This document shows, in pieces, positions 45,248-54,016 of a stretch of DNA of 64,000 bases (the first letter of the stretch is position 1; every line of letters starts with the position of its first letter). The DNA is from JAIBJN01 sp963811635. GTDB taxonomy: Bacteria > Actinomycetota > Thermoleophilia > Gaiellales > Gaiellaceae. The notes beneath the pieces were generated by a model. That model had not been told where the DNA came from. It made no database searches and saw only the letters and a list, made by a program, of their open reading frames with translations. The position numbers were made by a program, and so were the translations under genes. The stretch spans positions 123,946 to 187,945 of the forward strand of contig CAWESB010000003.1 of NCBI GenBank assembly GCA_963811635.1. Reading direction: 5' to 3'.

Positions 45248-46525
45248 GTGTCGAAGAGATCACTCATCAGCCTTGCGGTCGCCTTCGGCATCCTTGTCGG
45301 CGGCCATTCGGGTGTCGCGGCTGCGGCGGACGGCGACCCGGCCGGGCCGGAATGCAACAAGCGCGTCGAGGTCGTCTTCTGGACGGCCAACCGCCACCGC
45401 ATCCTCATGCGCGAGCTCGCTGCGAACCCGGCGCCTTGCACCGACTACTGGATCTCTGTCCCCGCCGCGGACAACGACAAGACGATGCCGCGAGCACGCG
45501 GGGTCTACGCGGAGATCCGCAACCTCGGACCGCAGTTCCACCCGATGGCCGAGGTCGTCCTCGGCACCGCCACCGGCTGGGCTAGCTGGGTCTCGAACGG
45601 GAACGGCAGCTGGTACGACGCGGGCGTCGAGATGCGCCGACGGATGGCAACGCTGAACCTCCGCCTCGACCTGGGCGAAACCTGGCTTCTCAACGAGTTC
45701 GATCGGACGACGCGGCTCGACTCGTCCATTCCCGGCCTGCCCCATGCGTATACACGTACGGCGATGAAGGAGCTCGTTCGCGGGCTGTACGAAGGCGCGC
45801 CCGGGATGCAGCCGCTGCCTGGAGCGGTCGAGATCGGCGTGTCCTTCGCCCATCAGAACCTGCCCGACGTGCCGACGTACAAGGCCGAGATGCGACCGTA
45901 CCTCCAGGACGCCGAATTCTGGACCTTCCTCAACGGCAAAGTCCGGTGGCTTCTCCACGAGGCCTACGCCGACACGCGCAACCACGGCGTGCCCGGGAGC
46001 GCCCTCGAGGAGCGCCGCGTCCATCTCCAGGCGTACGTCTTCCACTTGCTCGAGCTCGTCAAGGCCGGAGGCCGCCGGACTCTTGCGGCTCAGCGGTTCC
46101 TGCAGGAGACGATCATGCCGTTCGTCAACGGCGGCGGCTACGCCGCGCCGGGTGGTGACGAGTTCGGGTTCGTCAGCGGGCACGGCAACACCATGGTGCC
46201 GCTCGACGACATGATGAAGTTCGTCTCCGAGCAGATCTACACGGTTCGGCACTACGCCCGACAGCACCGTGGCGAGGCGCCCGGCACCCGCATCGGCTTC
46301 TCGTGGCAGCCCAGTAACCGCTTCGACCTTCCCCTGGACGAGTTCGAGGCGAACGCCCAGGCGATTGCCGCCCGTCTGGCAGAAGCCCTCCGCTGGTCCT
46401 ACGGGCCCGGCAACGAGGCTCTAGGGGCGTGCATCACCCCCGGCACGATCCTCGACTGGTGCACCTTCGAGCGCACCGGGGCGATGTTCGTCGAGACCTG
46501 GGCCGACTTCAGCTCGTGGCACTGA
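45248..46525 (+). CDS. Secreted protein, unknown; possible glycoside-hydrolase-like barrel
   Basis: I do not recognise the family of this 425-residue exported protein. Start GTG 45248 is chosen because GGAGG lies five bases upstream and it opens a good signal peptide (MSKRSLISLAVAFGILVGG, cleavage near AAAADGD). The mature part alternates hydrophobic strands and helices as in a TIM barrel: RVEVVFWTAN, DYWISVP, MAEVVLG, ETWLLNEF, GVSFAH, TRIGFSWQPS, FVETWADFSSW. WLLNEF and the Trp-rich end look like clan GH-A enzymes where a Glu after Asn is the acid/base, but this is inference. Three C-terminal and two N-terminal Cys could form disulfides. Confidence 0.75.
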   Translation: MSKRSLISLAVAFGILVGGHSGVAAAADGDPAGPECNKRVEVVFWTANRHRILMRELAANPAPCTDYWISVPAADNDKTMPRARGVYAEIRNLGPQFHPMAEVVLGTATGWASWVSNGNGSWYDAGVEMRRRMATLNLRLDLGETWLLNEFDRTTRLDSSIPGLPHAYTRTAMKELVRGLYEGAPGMQPLPGAVEIGVSFAHQNLPDVPTYKAEMRPYLQDAEFWTFLNGKVRWLLHEAYADTRNHGVPGSALEERRVHLQAYVFHLLELVKAGGRRTLAAQRFLQETIMPFVNGGGYAAPGGDEFGFVSGHGNTMVPLDDMMKFVSEQIYTVRHYARQHRGEAPGTRIGFSWQPSNRFDLPLDEFEANAQAIAARLAEALRWSYGPGNEALGACITPGTILDWCTFERTGAMFVETWADFSSWH

Positions 46526-47000
46526 CGCTCTGAGCGAGGCGCAGGAGGTCGTCGGCGGTGCCGGCGACCTCCGCCTCGCCTCCGAGGCGGGCCAGCAGGC
46601 GCTCGCGGGCGCCGATGCCCGTCTCCAGCGCCTCGACGCGCCGCTCCGCTCCGAGGTGGGCGAGGGCGATGCGGGCGAGGGGCTCGGGGGCGTCCGTGTA
46701 GACGCCGATCCGCGCCCCGGCCACCGTGAGCGTTCGCAGGGCGGCGCTTGCCTCGGCGCTGGGGCGGAGGTAGACCGGCGCGCGGTCCTCGGCGAAGCGC
46801 TCGAGGGCGACGCGCCAGTCGCCGACGCCGGCCTCGGCCCAGCGGTCGAGCTCCTCCGCGGCGACGGCCCGATCCTCGGGGAGCGCGTCCGGGTCGAGGG
46901 GCGAGATGGAGGCGAAGCGGCGCGCCGAGTCGGCCAGGAAGTCGTGCCAGAGCTGCCGCGTGTCCCCGAGCGCGTCCAGGTCGACCGCGACCGCCCTCAC
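46509..47000 (-). CDS. HAD-like hydrolase, degenerate
   Basis: A 163-residue protein with a HAD-like plan: VRAVAVDLDALGDTR in place of DxDGTL, a helical cap, then GARIGVYTDAPEPLARIALAHLG (motif II Thr) and GIGARERLLARLGG. The third acidic motif is weak (VAGTADDLLRLA), so catalysis is uncertain. Start GTG 47000 overlaps the VanZ-like stop by four bases. The last 17 bases overlap the convergent secreted-protein gene. Confidence 0.65.
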   Translation of the reverse strand: MRAVAVDLDALGDTRQLWHDFLADSARRFASISPLDPDALPEDRAVAAEELDRWAEAGVGDWRVALERFAEDRAPVYLRPSAEASAALRTLTVAGARIGVYTDAPEPLARIALAHLGAERRVEALETGIGARERLLARLGGEAEVAGTADDLLRLAQSVSATS

Positions 47001-47344
47001 GACCGCGACGCCGCCCAGCGTGAGAAGAGGAGGACGCCCGCGATCACGCCGACCGTGTCGATCAGCCAGTCCACGGGCGAGCCGTGGCGGCCCGAGACGA
47101 AGGCCTGGTGCACCTCGTCCGTCACCGCGTAGGCCGAGCCGGCGAGGATCGCGAGCGGCTCGCGCCGAAGCGCCCGGAAGAGCAGAGCGCCGAGGACGGC
47201 GTATTCGGCGGTGTGCGCGAGCTTCCGCAGCACGAGGTCCCACGTTCCCAGGCCCGTGCCCAGGTCGGGGACGGAGGAGAACGTGAAGATCAGGGCCGCC
47301 CAGAGGACGACCGGAAGCCAGAGGTTGAGCCGCGCCAAGGCCAC
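46997..47344 (-). CDS. VanZ-like membrane protein
   Basis: A 115-residue protein with three to four membrane segments and the VanZ pattern: LWAALIFTFSSVPDL, KLAHTAEYAVLGALLFRAL, AYAVTDEVHQAFVSGRHGSPVDWLIDTVGVIAGVLL. The KxxHxxEY and DExHQ...R...DxxxD residues of the family are all present. VanZ proteins have been tied to teicoplanin resistance, but most are of unknown function. GTG start with a TACGCT -10 eight bases upstream; shares the spacer with the riboswitch operon. Confidence 0.82.
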   Translation of the reverse strand: MALARLNLWLPVVLWAALIFTFSSVPDLGTGLGTWDLVLRKLAHTAEYAVLGALLFRALRREPLAILAGSAYAVTDEVHQAFVSGRHGSPVDWLIDTVGVIAGVLLFSRWAASRS

Positions 47345-47384
47345 GGCCGCCCAGCGTAACTCAGGTATATGCTCCCGCCCGACA

Positions 47385-47530
47385 AGAGGTGAGCGGACAA
47401 GGGAAGCCGGTGCGACTCCGGCACGGTCCCGCCGCTGTGAGGGGAGAAGCCTCTCCACCGACAGGCCACTGGCCCCGCGGGGCTGGGAAGGCGGTGGAGG
47501 GGGGAGCCCCGAGTCAGAAGACCTGACGCT
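47385..47530 (+). ncRNA. Cobalamin riboswitch
   Basis: Adenosylcobalamin-sensing leader in front of btuF. Hallmarks in order: AAGGGAAGCCGGTG (47399-47412), CTCCGGCACGGTCCCGCC, GCTGTGA, the B12 box region GCCACTG (47465-47471), CTGGGAAGGC, and the closing GAGCCCCGAGTCAGAAGACCTG part (47504-47525). A GGAAGGAGG ribosome site follows at 47553-47561, so control is probably on translation initiation. A TATGCT -10 lies at 47368-47373. Confidence 0.95.
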
Positions 47531-47565
47531 CACCGAGACCCGTTCCCCTCGCGGAAGGAGGAAAC

Positions 47566-48525
47566 GTGCTCCACCGTCCTCTCGCAGCCCTCGTGGCTGT
47601 CCTGCTCGCCCTGGCCCTGGTTTCGTGCGGTGGCGACGACGACACCGCGGCGCCGGCGCTAGCCACGTCCTCGGTTGCGGTCGGGACCACCGCCGCGCCG
47701 CCGGCGTTCCCCGTGACCGTCGAGGGCGACAACGGCTCGCTCACGCTGGAGGAGGAGCCCGACGCGATCGTCTCCCTCTCCGCGACGGCGACCGAGTCCC
47801 TCTTCGCCATCGGCGCCGGAGACCAGGTGATTGCCGTCGACGACCAGTCGAACTACCCGGCGGACGCCCCGATGACCGAGCTCTCTGGTTTCCAGCCGAA
47901 CGTGGAGGCGATCGCCGGCTACGAGCCCGATCTGGTGATCGCGTCCTACGACCCGGGCGGGCTCGTCGACGGGCTGGAGAAGCTCGACATCCCGGTGCTC
48001 CTGCAGGATGCCGCGCCCGACCTCCAGGGGGCGTACGACCAGATCGAGACGCTGGGCGAGGCCACCGGGCACTCCGACGAGGCCACCGACGTGGTCGCGT
48101 CGATGGAGGCGCAGATCGCGGCGGCGGCCGAGGTCGCGGGCGGCGCGGGCGCGACCGTCTACCACGAGCTCGGCCCCGACTTCTACTCGGCCACCTCGGA
48201 GACGTTCATCGGCAGTGTCTACGCGCTTCTCGGCCTCACGAACATCGCGGACGAGGCCGCCGACGCCGGCGCCGGCGGCTATCCACAGCTCACCGCCGAG
48301 TACATCGTCGACGCCAACCCCGACCTGATCGTCCTCGCCGACACGAAGTGCTGCGAGCAGTCGGCCGCCACCGTGGCGAAGCGCCCGGGCTGGAAGCAGA
48401 TCGACGCGGTCACGGAGGACGACATCGTCGAGGCCGACGACGACATCGCCTCTCGCTGGGGGCCGAGGACCGTCGACTTCGTCGAGCTGATCGCGCAGTC
48501 GCTCTCGGGGGTGGGAGGCAGCTGA
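47566..48525 (+). CDS. btuF: Cobalamin ABC transporter substrate-binding lipoprotein
   Basis: A 319-residue lipoprotein (signal ending LALVSCGG, lipid Cys about 21) of the class III periplasmic-binding family. IVSLSATATESLFAIGAGDQVIAVDDQSNYP, GYEPDLVIASYDPGGLVDGLEKLDIPVLL and NPDLIVLADTKCCEQS match BtuF-type proteins. Position directly after a B12 riboswitch and before btuC/btuD makes B12 or cobinamide the ligand. GTG start with GGAAGGAGG 5 bases upstream. Confidence 0.94.
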   Translation: MLHRPLAALVAVLLALALVSCGGDDDTAAPALATSSVAVGTTAAPPAFPVTVEGDNGSLTLEEEPDAIVSLSATATESLFAIGAGDQVIAVDDQSNYPADAPMTELSGFQPNVEAIAGYEPDLVIASYDPGGLVDGLEKLDIPVLLQDAAPDLQGAYDQIETLGEATGHSDEATDVVASMEAQIAAAAEVAGGAGATVYHELGPDFYSATSETFIGSVYALLGLTNIADEAADAGAGGYPQLTAEYIVDANPDLIVLADTKCCEQSAATVAKRPGWKQIDAVTEDDIVEADDDIASRWGPRTVDFVELIAQSLSGVGGS

Positions 48526-49553
48526 TGCAGCCCGCCGTCCCGCTGCGGTGGGCCCTGACGGCCGCGGCGTTCGTCGTCCTCGCAACGCTGCTCGGGCTCG
48601 CGTTCGGGCCGGTGGACCTCGGCCTCGGTGCGGTCGTCAAGGAGGTGCTGAGCCACGTGCCCTTCCTCGGGATCGAGTCGCCCTTCTCGGACACGCAGGA
48701 CGCGATCCTCTGGGAGCTGCGGGCGCCGCGCGTGGCGCTCGGGCTCCTGGTGGGTGCCATGCTCGCCTCGGCGGGCGGCGCCTACCAGGGCGTGTTCCGG
48801 AACCCGCTCGCCGACCCGTACCTCCTCGGCGCGGCGGCCGGCGCCGGTCTCGGGGCAACCTTCGTGATCGCCTACGACCTCGGCGGCGAGGGCGGGCTCG
48901 ACCTGCGGCCCGTAGCGGCTTTCGTCGGGGCCGCCGTGGGCGTGACGACCACCTACCTGCTCGGCAGGTCGGTCGGCGGCCGGGCGACGGCGACGCTGAT
49001 CCTCGCCGGCGTCACGGTCACCGCCTTCTTCACGGCGCTGCAGACCTTCATCCAGCAGCGGCACGCGGAGACCGTGCAGGAGGTCTACAGCTGGATCCTC
49101 GGTCAGCTCGAGACGTCCGGCTGGACCGACGTGCTCATCGTGCTTCCCTACGTCGCCCTCAGCGCGATCGTCCTCCTCTGGCACCGACGCCTGCTCGACG
49201 TGCTCGCGGTCGGTGACGACGAGGCGGCGAGCCTCGGCGTGCCGGTCGGGCGCGTGCGCCTGCTCGTGGTCGTGGCGGCCACGCTCGGGACGGCGGCGGC
49301 GGTCGCGTTCAGCGGTCTGATCGCCTTCGTCGGGATCATCGTCCCGCACGCGGTCCGGCTTCTCGTCGGGACGAGCTACCGGGCCGTGCTGCCGCTCTCG
49401 ATCGTCTTCGGCGCCGGGTTCCTCGTCCTCATGGACCTGGTCGCGCGGACGGTGATCGCCCCGGCGCAGCTCCCCATCGGCGTAGTCGCGGCCTTCCTCG
49501 GAGCGCCGTTCTTCGCCTACGTGCTGCGCACGACGAGGACGGTGGGGCCGTGA
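48525..49553 (+). CDS. btuC: Cobalamin ABC transporter permease
   Basis: A 342-residue FecCD/BtuC-type permease with about ten membrane helices. Landmarks: LRAPRVALGLLVGAMLASAGGAYQGVFRNPLADPYLLGAAAGAGLGA and AVAFSGLIAFVGIIVPHAVRLLVG (the coupling GxxxF region). Its ATG overlaps the btuF stop by one base (TGATG) and its end overlaps btuD by four bases. Confidence 0.95.
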   Translation: MQPAVPLRWALTAAAFVVLATLLGLAFGPVDLGLGAVVKEVLSHVPFLGIESPFSDTQDAILWELRAPRVALGLLVGAMLASAGGAYQGVFRNPLADPYLLGAAAGAGLGATFVIAYDLGGEGGLDLRPVAAFVGAAVGVTTTYLLGRSVGGRATATLILAGVTVTAFFTALQTFIQQRHAETVQEVYSWILGQLETSGWTDVLIVLPYVALSAIVLLWHRRLLDVLAVGDDEAASLGVPVGRVRLLVVVAATLGTAAAVAFSGLIAFVGIIVPHAVRLLVGTSYRAVLPLSIVFGAGFLVLMDLVARTVIAPAQLPIGVVAAFLGAPFFAYVLRTTRTVGP

Positions 49554-50347
49554 TGCTGCGCGTCGACGAGGTCGGGATCGCCCTCGACGGCGCCCAGGTG
49601 GTCGCCGACCTGTCCTTCGCGCTCGACGAGGGCGAGTGGCTGGGGCTGATCGGCCCGAACGGCGCCGGGAAGACCACCCTTCTGCGGGCGGTGGCGGGGC
49701 TCCTCCCGTACGCGGGCTCGATCGAGCTGGGAGGAGACGAGGTCTCGACGCTGGGCCGCCGTGAGGCCGCCCGCCGCGTGGCGGTCGTGCCACAGATCCC
49801 CGTCATCCCGCCGGACACCACCGTGCTCGAGTACGTCGTCCTCGGCCGGACGCCGCACCTCGGCTATGCGGGCAGCCCCGGGCCGAGGGACGTGGTCCAG
49901 GCGCGGTCGGCGCTCGCGCGCCTCGACGGCGCCCACCTCGTCGACCGGCGGCTGGGCTCGCTCAGCGGAGGCGAGCGTCAGCGAGCCGTTCTCGCGCGCG
50001 CGGTCGCGCAGGACGCGTCGCTGCTTCTCCTCGACGAGCCCACGAGCGCCCTGGACGTAGGCGCGCAGCAACAGGTGCTCGAACTGGTCGCCTCGCTCCG
50101 GGCGGACGGAGGCCTGACGGTGCTGAGCGCGATGCACGACCTTACTCACGCCGGCCAGTACGCCGACCGCCTCCTGCTCATGGACGGCGGTCGCGAGCAG
50201 GCGAGCGGGCCCCCGCACGAGGTACTGACCGAGCAGTTGATTGCTCGCCACTTCGGGGCCTCGGTGCGTGTCGTCCGGGGCGAGGACACCGGCATCGCCG
50301 TCGTCCCGCTCAGACCTCACGTCGAGTCCGAGCAGCCGGTGACCTGA
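49550..50347 (+). CDS. btuD: Cobalamin ABC transporter ATP-binding protein
   Basis: A 265-residue ABC ATPase: Walker A GPNGAGKTTLLRA, Q-loop VPQIPVIPPD, signature LSGGERQRAVLARA, Walker B LLLLDEPTSALD and H-loop SAMHDLTHAGQYADRLLLMDGG. It belongs to the FepC/BtuD group by sequence and by operon position. GTG start; TGA overlaps the cobU ATG by one base. Confidence 0.95.
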   Translation: MMLRVDEVGIALDGAQVVADLSFALDEGEWLGLIGPNGAGKTTLLRAVAGLLPYAGSIELGGDEVSTLGRREAARRVAVVPQIPVIPPDTTVLEYVVLGRTPHLGYAGSPGPRDVVQARSALARLDGAHLVDRRLGSLSGGERQRAVLARAVAQDASLLLLDEPTSALDVGAQQQVLELVASLRADGGLTVLSAMHDLTHAGQYADRLLLMDGGREQASGPPHEVLTEQLIARHFGASVRVVRGEDTGIAVVPLRPHVESEQPVT

Positions 50348-50862
50348 TGCCGCTCACGTTCCTCGTCGGTGGGGCCCGGAGCGGCAAGTCGAGCCTGGCC
50401 GTTCGCCTGGCCTCGGACTGGGAGGGGCCGGTCGTGGTCCTGGCGACCGCCGAGGCACGGGAGGATGGAGAGCTGGCCGCCCGCATCGCCCGGCATCGTC
50501 TCGAACGCCCGGCGGGGTGGAGGACCGTCGAGGAGCCGCTCGACCTGAGGGGGGAGCTCGGGCGCGTCCCGGACGGCGCTTTCGTGATCGTCGACTGCCT
50601 CACGCTCTGGGCGACGAACGCCGTCCAGGCAGGGTGGAGCGACGAGGAAGTCGAGCGTGTGGCGGCGGATGTGGCGGCGGCTTCGGCGCGGCGCGCCTCC
50701 CCCACGATCGTCGTCAGCAACGAGATCGGGATGGGGGTCGTGCCCGCGACGCCGCTCGGGCGCTCCTTCCGGGACCTGCTCGGCCGTGTGAACGCGGTGT
50801 TCGCCGGACACGCGGACCGCGCCTGCCTCGTGGTCGCCGGGCGCACCCTCGAGCTGACGTGA
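50347..50862 (+). CDS. cobU: Adenosylcobinamide kinase / cobinamide-phosphate guanylyltransferase
   Basis: Bifunctional enzyme that phosphorylates adenosylcobinamide and adds GMP, first step of nucleotide-loop assembly. The 171-residue protein has the P-loop LVGGARSGKSSLA, TAEAREDGELAARIARHRLERPAGWRTVEEP (with the guanylylated His), VDCLTLWATN and VSNEIGMGVVPATPLGRSFRDLLGRVNA. All are family landmarks. Overlaps btuD and cobT. Confidence 0.96.
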   Translation: MPLTFLVGGARSGKSSLAVRLASDWEGPVVVLATAEAREDGELAARIARHRLERPAGWRTVEEPLDLRGELGRVPDGAFVIVDCLTLWATNAVQAGWSDEEVERVAADVAAASARRASPTIVVSNEIGMGVVPATPLGRSFRDLLGRVNAVFAGHADRACLVVAGRTLELT

Positions 50863-51911
50863 GCCTGGAGGCCCTCCTCGCGCGCATCGGGCCCGTCGAC
50901 GAGGAGGCCGGACGGGCCGCGCAGGCAGCCCTCGATGCGAAGACGAAGCCGCGCGGGAGCCTCGGCGAGCTGGAGTCGCTCGCCTGCCGCATCGCCGCCG
51001 TCCGGGGGACGCCTGCGCCGGGACGCCTTCGCGCCGCGCTCGTGCTCGCGGCCGGCGATCACGGCTACGCGCGGCGCGGCGTCAGCGCCTATCCGCAGGA
51101 GGTCACCGGCCAGATGCTGGCCGCCTTCGCCGCCGGCGGCGCGGCGATCGACATCCTCGCCCGGGAAACGGGCCTGCGGCTCGTCGTCGTCGACGCGGGC
51201 GTCGTCGAGCCGGTGCCGCAGGCCGAGATCCGGTCGCTGCGCCTCGGTGCGGGAACGGCCGACGCCACCGCGGGGCCGGCAATGGCCCGGGAGCAGGCGG
51301 TCGCCGGCATTCTCGCCGGCGCCGCCATCGCGGAGGAGCTTGCGGCCGAGGGCTTCGGGATCGTCGCCACGGGCGACATGGGCATCGGCAACACGACCGC
51401 GGCGGCCGCTGTGGCGGCGGCGCTGCTGGCGGTCGAGCCGGAGGCGGTCTGCGGCCGCGGCACCGGCGTCGACGACGTCGGCCTCGCCCGCAAGGTCGAA
51501 ATCGTCCGGCTCGCCCTGGCCGCCAACGACCCAGACCGGGCCGATCCCGTGGGCGTCCTGGCGGCCGTCGGCGGCTTCGAGCTCGCCGTGCTTGCCGGCG
51601 TTTGCCTGGGCGGGGCAGCCGGCGGCGCGGTCGTGCTGCTCGACGGGTTCGTGACCGGAGCCGCCGCGCTCGTCGCCGCACGCCTGGCGCCGGCGGCAGC
51701 GCAGCGAATGGTCGCGTCGCACCGCTCGCCGGAGCCCGGGCACGCGCTCGTCCTCGCCGACCTCGTCCAGCGGCCGCTGCTCGACCTGGGGCTGCGGCTC
51801 GGCGAGGGGAGCGGCGCCGCGCTCGCGCTTCCGCTCGTGTCCGCCGCGCTCGCCATCCTCGCGGACATGGCGACCTTCGAGAGCGCGGGCGTGACCGATG
51901 CAGGCGCTTGA
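50859..51911 (+). CDS. cobT: Nicotinate-nucleotide-dimethylbenzimidazole phosphoribosyltransferase
   Basis: Activates the lower-ligand base as alpha-ribazole phosphate. A 350-residue protein with TKPRGSLGELESLACRIAAV, AAGDHGYARRGVSAYPQEVT, GDMGIGNTTAAAA, GRGTGVDD, LDGFVTGAAALVA, SHRSPEPGH and LGLRLGEGSGAALAL, the last holding the conserved Glu near the active site. Start GTG overlaps the cobU TGA. A base other than DMB could be used. Confidence 0.95.
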   Translation: MSLEALLARIGPVDEEAGRAAQAALDAKTKPRGSLGELESLACRIAAVRGTPAPGRLRAALVLAAGDHGYARRGVSAYPQEVTGQMLAAFAAGGAAIDILARETGLRLVVVDAGVVEPVPQAEIRSLRLGAGTADATAGPAMAREQAVAGILAGAAIAEELAAEGFGIVATGDMGIGNTTAAAAVAAALLAVEPEAVCGRGTGVDDVGLARKVEIVRLALAANDPDRADPVGVLAAVGGFELAVLAGVCLGGAAGGAVVLLDGFVTGAAALVAARLAPAAAQRMVASHRSPEPGHALVLADLVQRPLLDLGLRLGEGSGAALALPLVSAALAILADMATFESAGVTDAGA

Positions 51912-52656
51912 GTCCGCGTTCCGTGCAGGTGCGGGCGCCCTCGCGTTCCTGACCCGGGTCCCGGTGGGACGCTGGGTCGACCTCGACGCCGAGGACGTCG
52001 CCCGCGGAGCCGTCGCGTTCCCGGTTGTCGGGGCCGGGATCGGCGTGGTAGTCGGTCTCGTAGCCGTCGGGCTCGACGCCCGCCTCGGTGCCCTCCTGGC
52101 CGCGGCCCTCGCCGTCGCGGTCGAGGCGCTCGTCACCGGCGCGATTCATTTCGACGCGCTCGCCGACAGCGCCGACGGCCTGGGCGCCTCCGACCGCGAG
52201 CGGGCGCTCGAGATCATGCGCGAGCCGACCATCGGCTCGTTCGGCGTGACCGCGCTCCTGCTCGACGTGGTCGCGAAGACGGCTGCGATCGCCGCGATCG
52301 TAGCCGGGCCGCGGGCGCTGCTCGCCGTTGCCGCCGCGTTCGCGGTCGGTCGCGCTGCCCCGCTCGCACTGGGCTGGGCGCTCCCGTACGCCCGACCAGA
52401 GGGCGGGAGCGGCTCGGTGCTGACAGGCGCAGCGGGGGAAATCTCTCGCGCTGCGGGCGTGGGGCTCGCGGTGGGCCTCGCCGTGGCCGCGCTCGGCCTG
52501 CGTGGGTTCGCCGTCGCCGGCGGCGCCGCGATCGGAGCAGCTGTCGTCGGCGCTGTCGCCTACCGCCGGCTCGGAGGGGTCACGGGCGACGTCCTCGGCG
52601 CCTCCGCCGAGCTCGCGACGACATTCGCGTTGATCGCCGCCGTGGCGACCCGCTGA
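51898..52656 (+). CDS. cobS: Adenosylcobinamide-GDP ribazoletransferase (cobalamin synthase)
   Basis: Joins adenosylcobinamide-GDP and alpha-ribazole (phosphate) in the membrane. The 252-residue integral membrane protein has the Mg-binding HFDALADSADGLGA (consensus HLDGLADTADG), LEIMREPTIGSFGVTALLL and a C-terminal GDVLGASAE (G-D--GA--E). About six to seven helices. Overlaps cobT by 14 bases and cobC by one. Confidence 0.95.
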   Translation: MQALESAFRAGAGALAFLTRVPVGRWVDLDAEDVARGAVAFPVVGAGIGVVVGLVAVGLDARLGALLAAALAVAVEALVTGAIHFDALADSADGLGASDRERALEIMREPTIGSFGVTALLLDVVAKTAAIAAIVAGPRALLAVAAAFAVGRAAPLALGWALPYARPEGGSGSVLTGAAGEISRAAGVGLAVGLAVAALGLRGFAVAGGAAIGAAVVGAVAYRRLGGVTGDVLGASAELATTFALIAAVATR

Positions 52657-53291
52657 TGCTGGGCCTGCCGGACCGTGGCGGGGCAACCCGCCTCCTGCTC
52701 GTCCGCCACGAGGAGACCGACGAGTCCATGCGCGGCCGATGCTTCGGCCACCTCGACGTTCCGCTCTCGGCCGCGGGGCGGCAGAGGGCAGAGGAGCTCG
52801 GCACGGTGCTGTCCCAGCTGCCGCTCACTGCCGTCCATTCGAGCCCGCTGAGCCGGTCGCTCGGCACGGCGGCCGCGATCGCCGCTGCCCAAGGCCTCGA
52901 CGTGCTCGCCGAGGACCGGCTCCGCGAGATCGACTTCGGCGAGCTCGAAGGGCTCACCTACGACGAGGTGCGCGCCGCGCGCCCCGAGCTCTACCGCGCG
53001 TGGATGGAGACCCCGACACGGGTCCGCTTTCCGGGCGGCGAGGCCTTCACGGACCTGCAAAGGCGCGTGCTTGCGGCGGCCGCCGAGATCCGCTCTCGAT
53101 ACGACGGCGAGGCCGTGGCGATTGTCACCCACGGCGGTGTCGTCCGCGTCGTGCTCGCGGACGCGCTCGGGCTCGCAGACGAGGCGATCTTCCGGCTCGG
53201 GCAGAGCCACGGAGGTGTCAGCGTCGTCGACTGGCTCGAGGAAGCGCCCGTCGTGCGCCTCGTCAACGCCGCCCTATACTCGCGCGCATGA
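52656..53291 (+). CDS. cobC: Histidine phosphatase, likely alpha-ribazole phosphatase
   Basis: A 211-residue member of the phosphoglycerate-mutase-like histidine phosphatase family: LLLVRHEETD (catalytic His; the common RHG is RHE here), GHLDVPLSAAGRQRAEELG, VHSSPLSRSLGTA, LREIDFGELEGLTYDEV, FPGGEAFTDLQRRV and IVTHGGVVRVVL (second His). Between cobS and cinA in a B12 operon, removal of the phosphate from alpha-ribazole phosphate or adenosylcobalamin phosphate is the best reading. Confidence 0.87.
   Translation: MLGLPDRGGATRLLLVRHEETDESMRGRCFGHLDVPLSAAGRQRAEELGTVLSQLPLTAVHSSPLSRSLGTAAAIAAAQGLDVLAEDRLREIDFGELEGLTYDEVRAARPELYRAWMETPTRVRFPGGEAFTDLQRRVLAAAAEIRSRYDGEAVAIVTHGGVVRVVLADALGLADEAIFRLGQSHGGVSVVDWLEEAPVVRLVNAALYSRA
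53275..53280 (+). promoter_or_regulatory. Internal -10 hexamer before cinA
   Basis: TATACT inside the last codons of cobC ends 7 bases before the cinA ATG. It could give a leaderless cinA-dppA transcript that escapes the B12 riboswitch. Confidence 0.4.
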
Positions 53292-54016
53292 CGCCCTCGG
53301 CGACCGCCGTCGTCCTCACGGTCGGGAACGAGATCGTCTCCGGCGACGTCGAGAACACGAATGCGTCGTGGCTCGCGCGCCGGCTTGCCGAGCTCGGCCT
53401 CGAGGTCAAGCTGCTGGCCGCGGTGCGCGACTCCGTCGAGGAGGTGGCCGAGTTCCTGCGGGCCGAGATGGACCGGGTCGGGCTCGTCATCGTCACCGGC
53501 GGCCTCGGCGGAACGCCCGACGATCTGACCCGCGAGGCCGTGGCCGAGGCCTTCGGGGTTCCCACGGAGGAGATCCCCGAGCTGGCGGCCGCCCTGCGCG
53601 AGCGCTTCGGGGCGCGCGGCCTGGGCGACTACGCCGCCCGCTGGGCGGAGATCCCGCAGGGCGCGGTGCCGCTCGAGAACCCGCTCGGCGGCGCGCCGGG
53701 GTTCGTCCTCGGCAACGTGCATGTGCTCCCGGGTCTCCCGCGTGAGATGGAGGCGATGTTCGAGACGCTCGCCGACCGCTTCAGGGGCGAGCCGATCGGC
53801 GCGTGGCGCCGCCGCTACTCGACCGGTGAAGGCCAGATCGTCTCGGTGCTCGAGGAGGCGACCCAGCGCCATCCCGCCGTCACGGTCGGGAGCTACCCGT
53901 CGTTTCTGGAGACAGGCCCGGAGGTCGAGGTGGTGCTCAAGTCGGCGGATCCCGAGGCGCTCGGCCAGGCGGCGGCATGGTTGGAGATCGCGCTCGAGGA
54001 AAGGATGCGTAGGTGA
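53288..54016 (+). CDS. cinA: CinA-type molybdopterin-binding-domain protein
   Basis: A 242-residue protein with the MoCF/CinA N-terminal domain: VVLTVGNEIVSGDVENTNASWLARRLAELGLEV, VIVTGGLGGTPDDLTREAVAEAFG, NPLGGAPGFVLGNVHVLPGLPREMEAMFE. It lacks the C-terminal nicotinamide-nucleotide amidase domain of longer CinA proteins. Family members include NMN/ADP-ribose hydrolases and proteins of unknown role. TATACT (53275-53280) before ATG suggests an internal leaderless promoter besides operon read-through. Confidence 0.85.
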   Translation: MTPSATAVVLTVGNEIVSGDVENTNASWLARRLAELGLEVKLLAAVRDSVEEVAEFLRAEMDRVGLVIVTGGLGGTPDDLTREAVAEAFGVPTEEIPELAAALRERFGARGLGDYAARWAEIPQGAVPLENPLGGAPGFVLGNVHVLPGLPREMEAMFETLADRFRGEPIGAWRRRYSTGEGQIVSVLEEATQRHPAVTVGSYPSFLETGPEVEVVLKSADPEALGQAAAWLEIALEERMRR

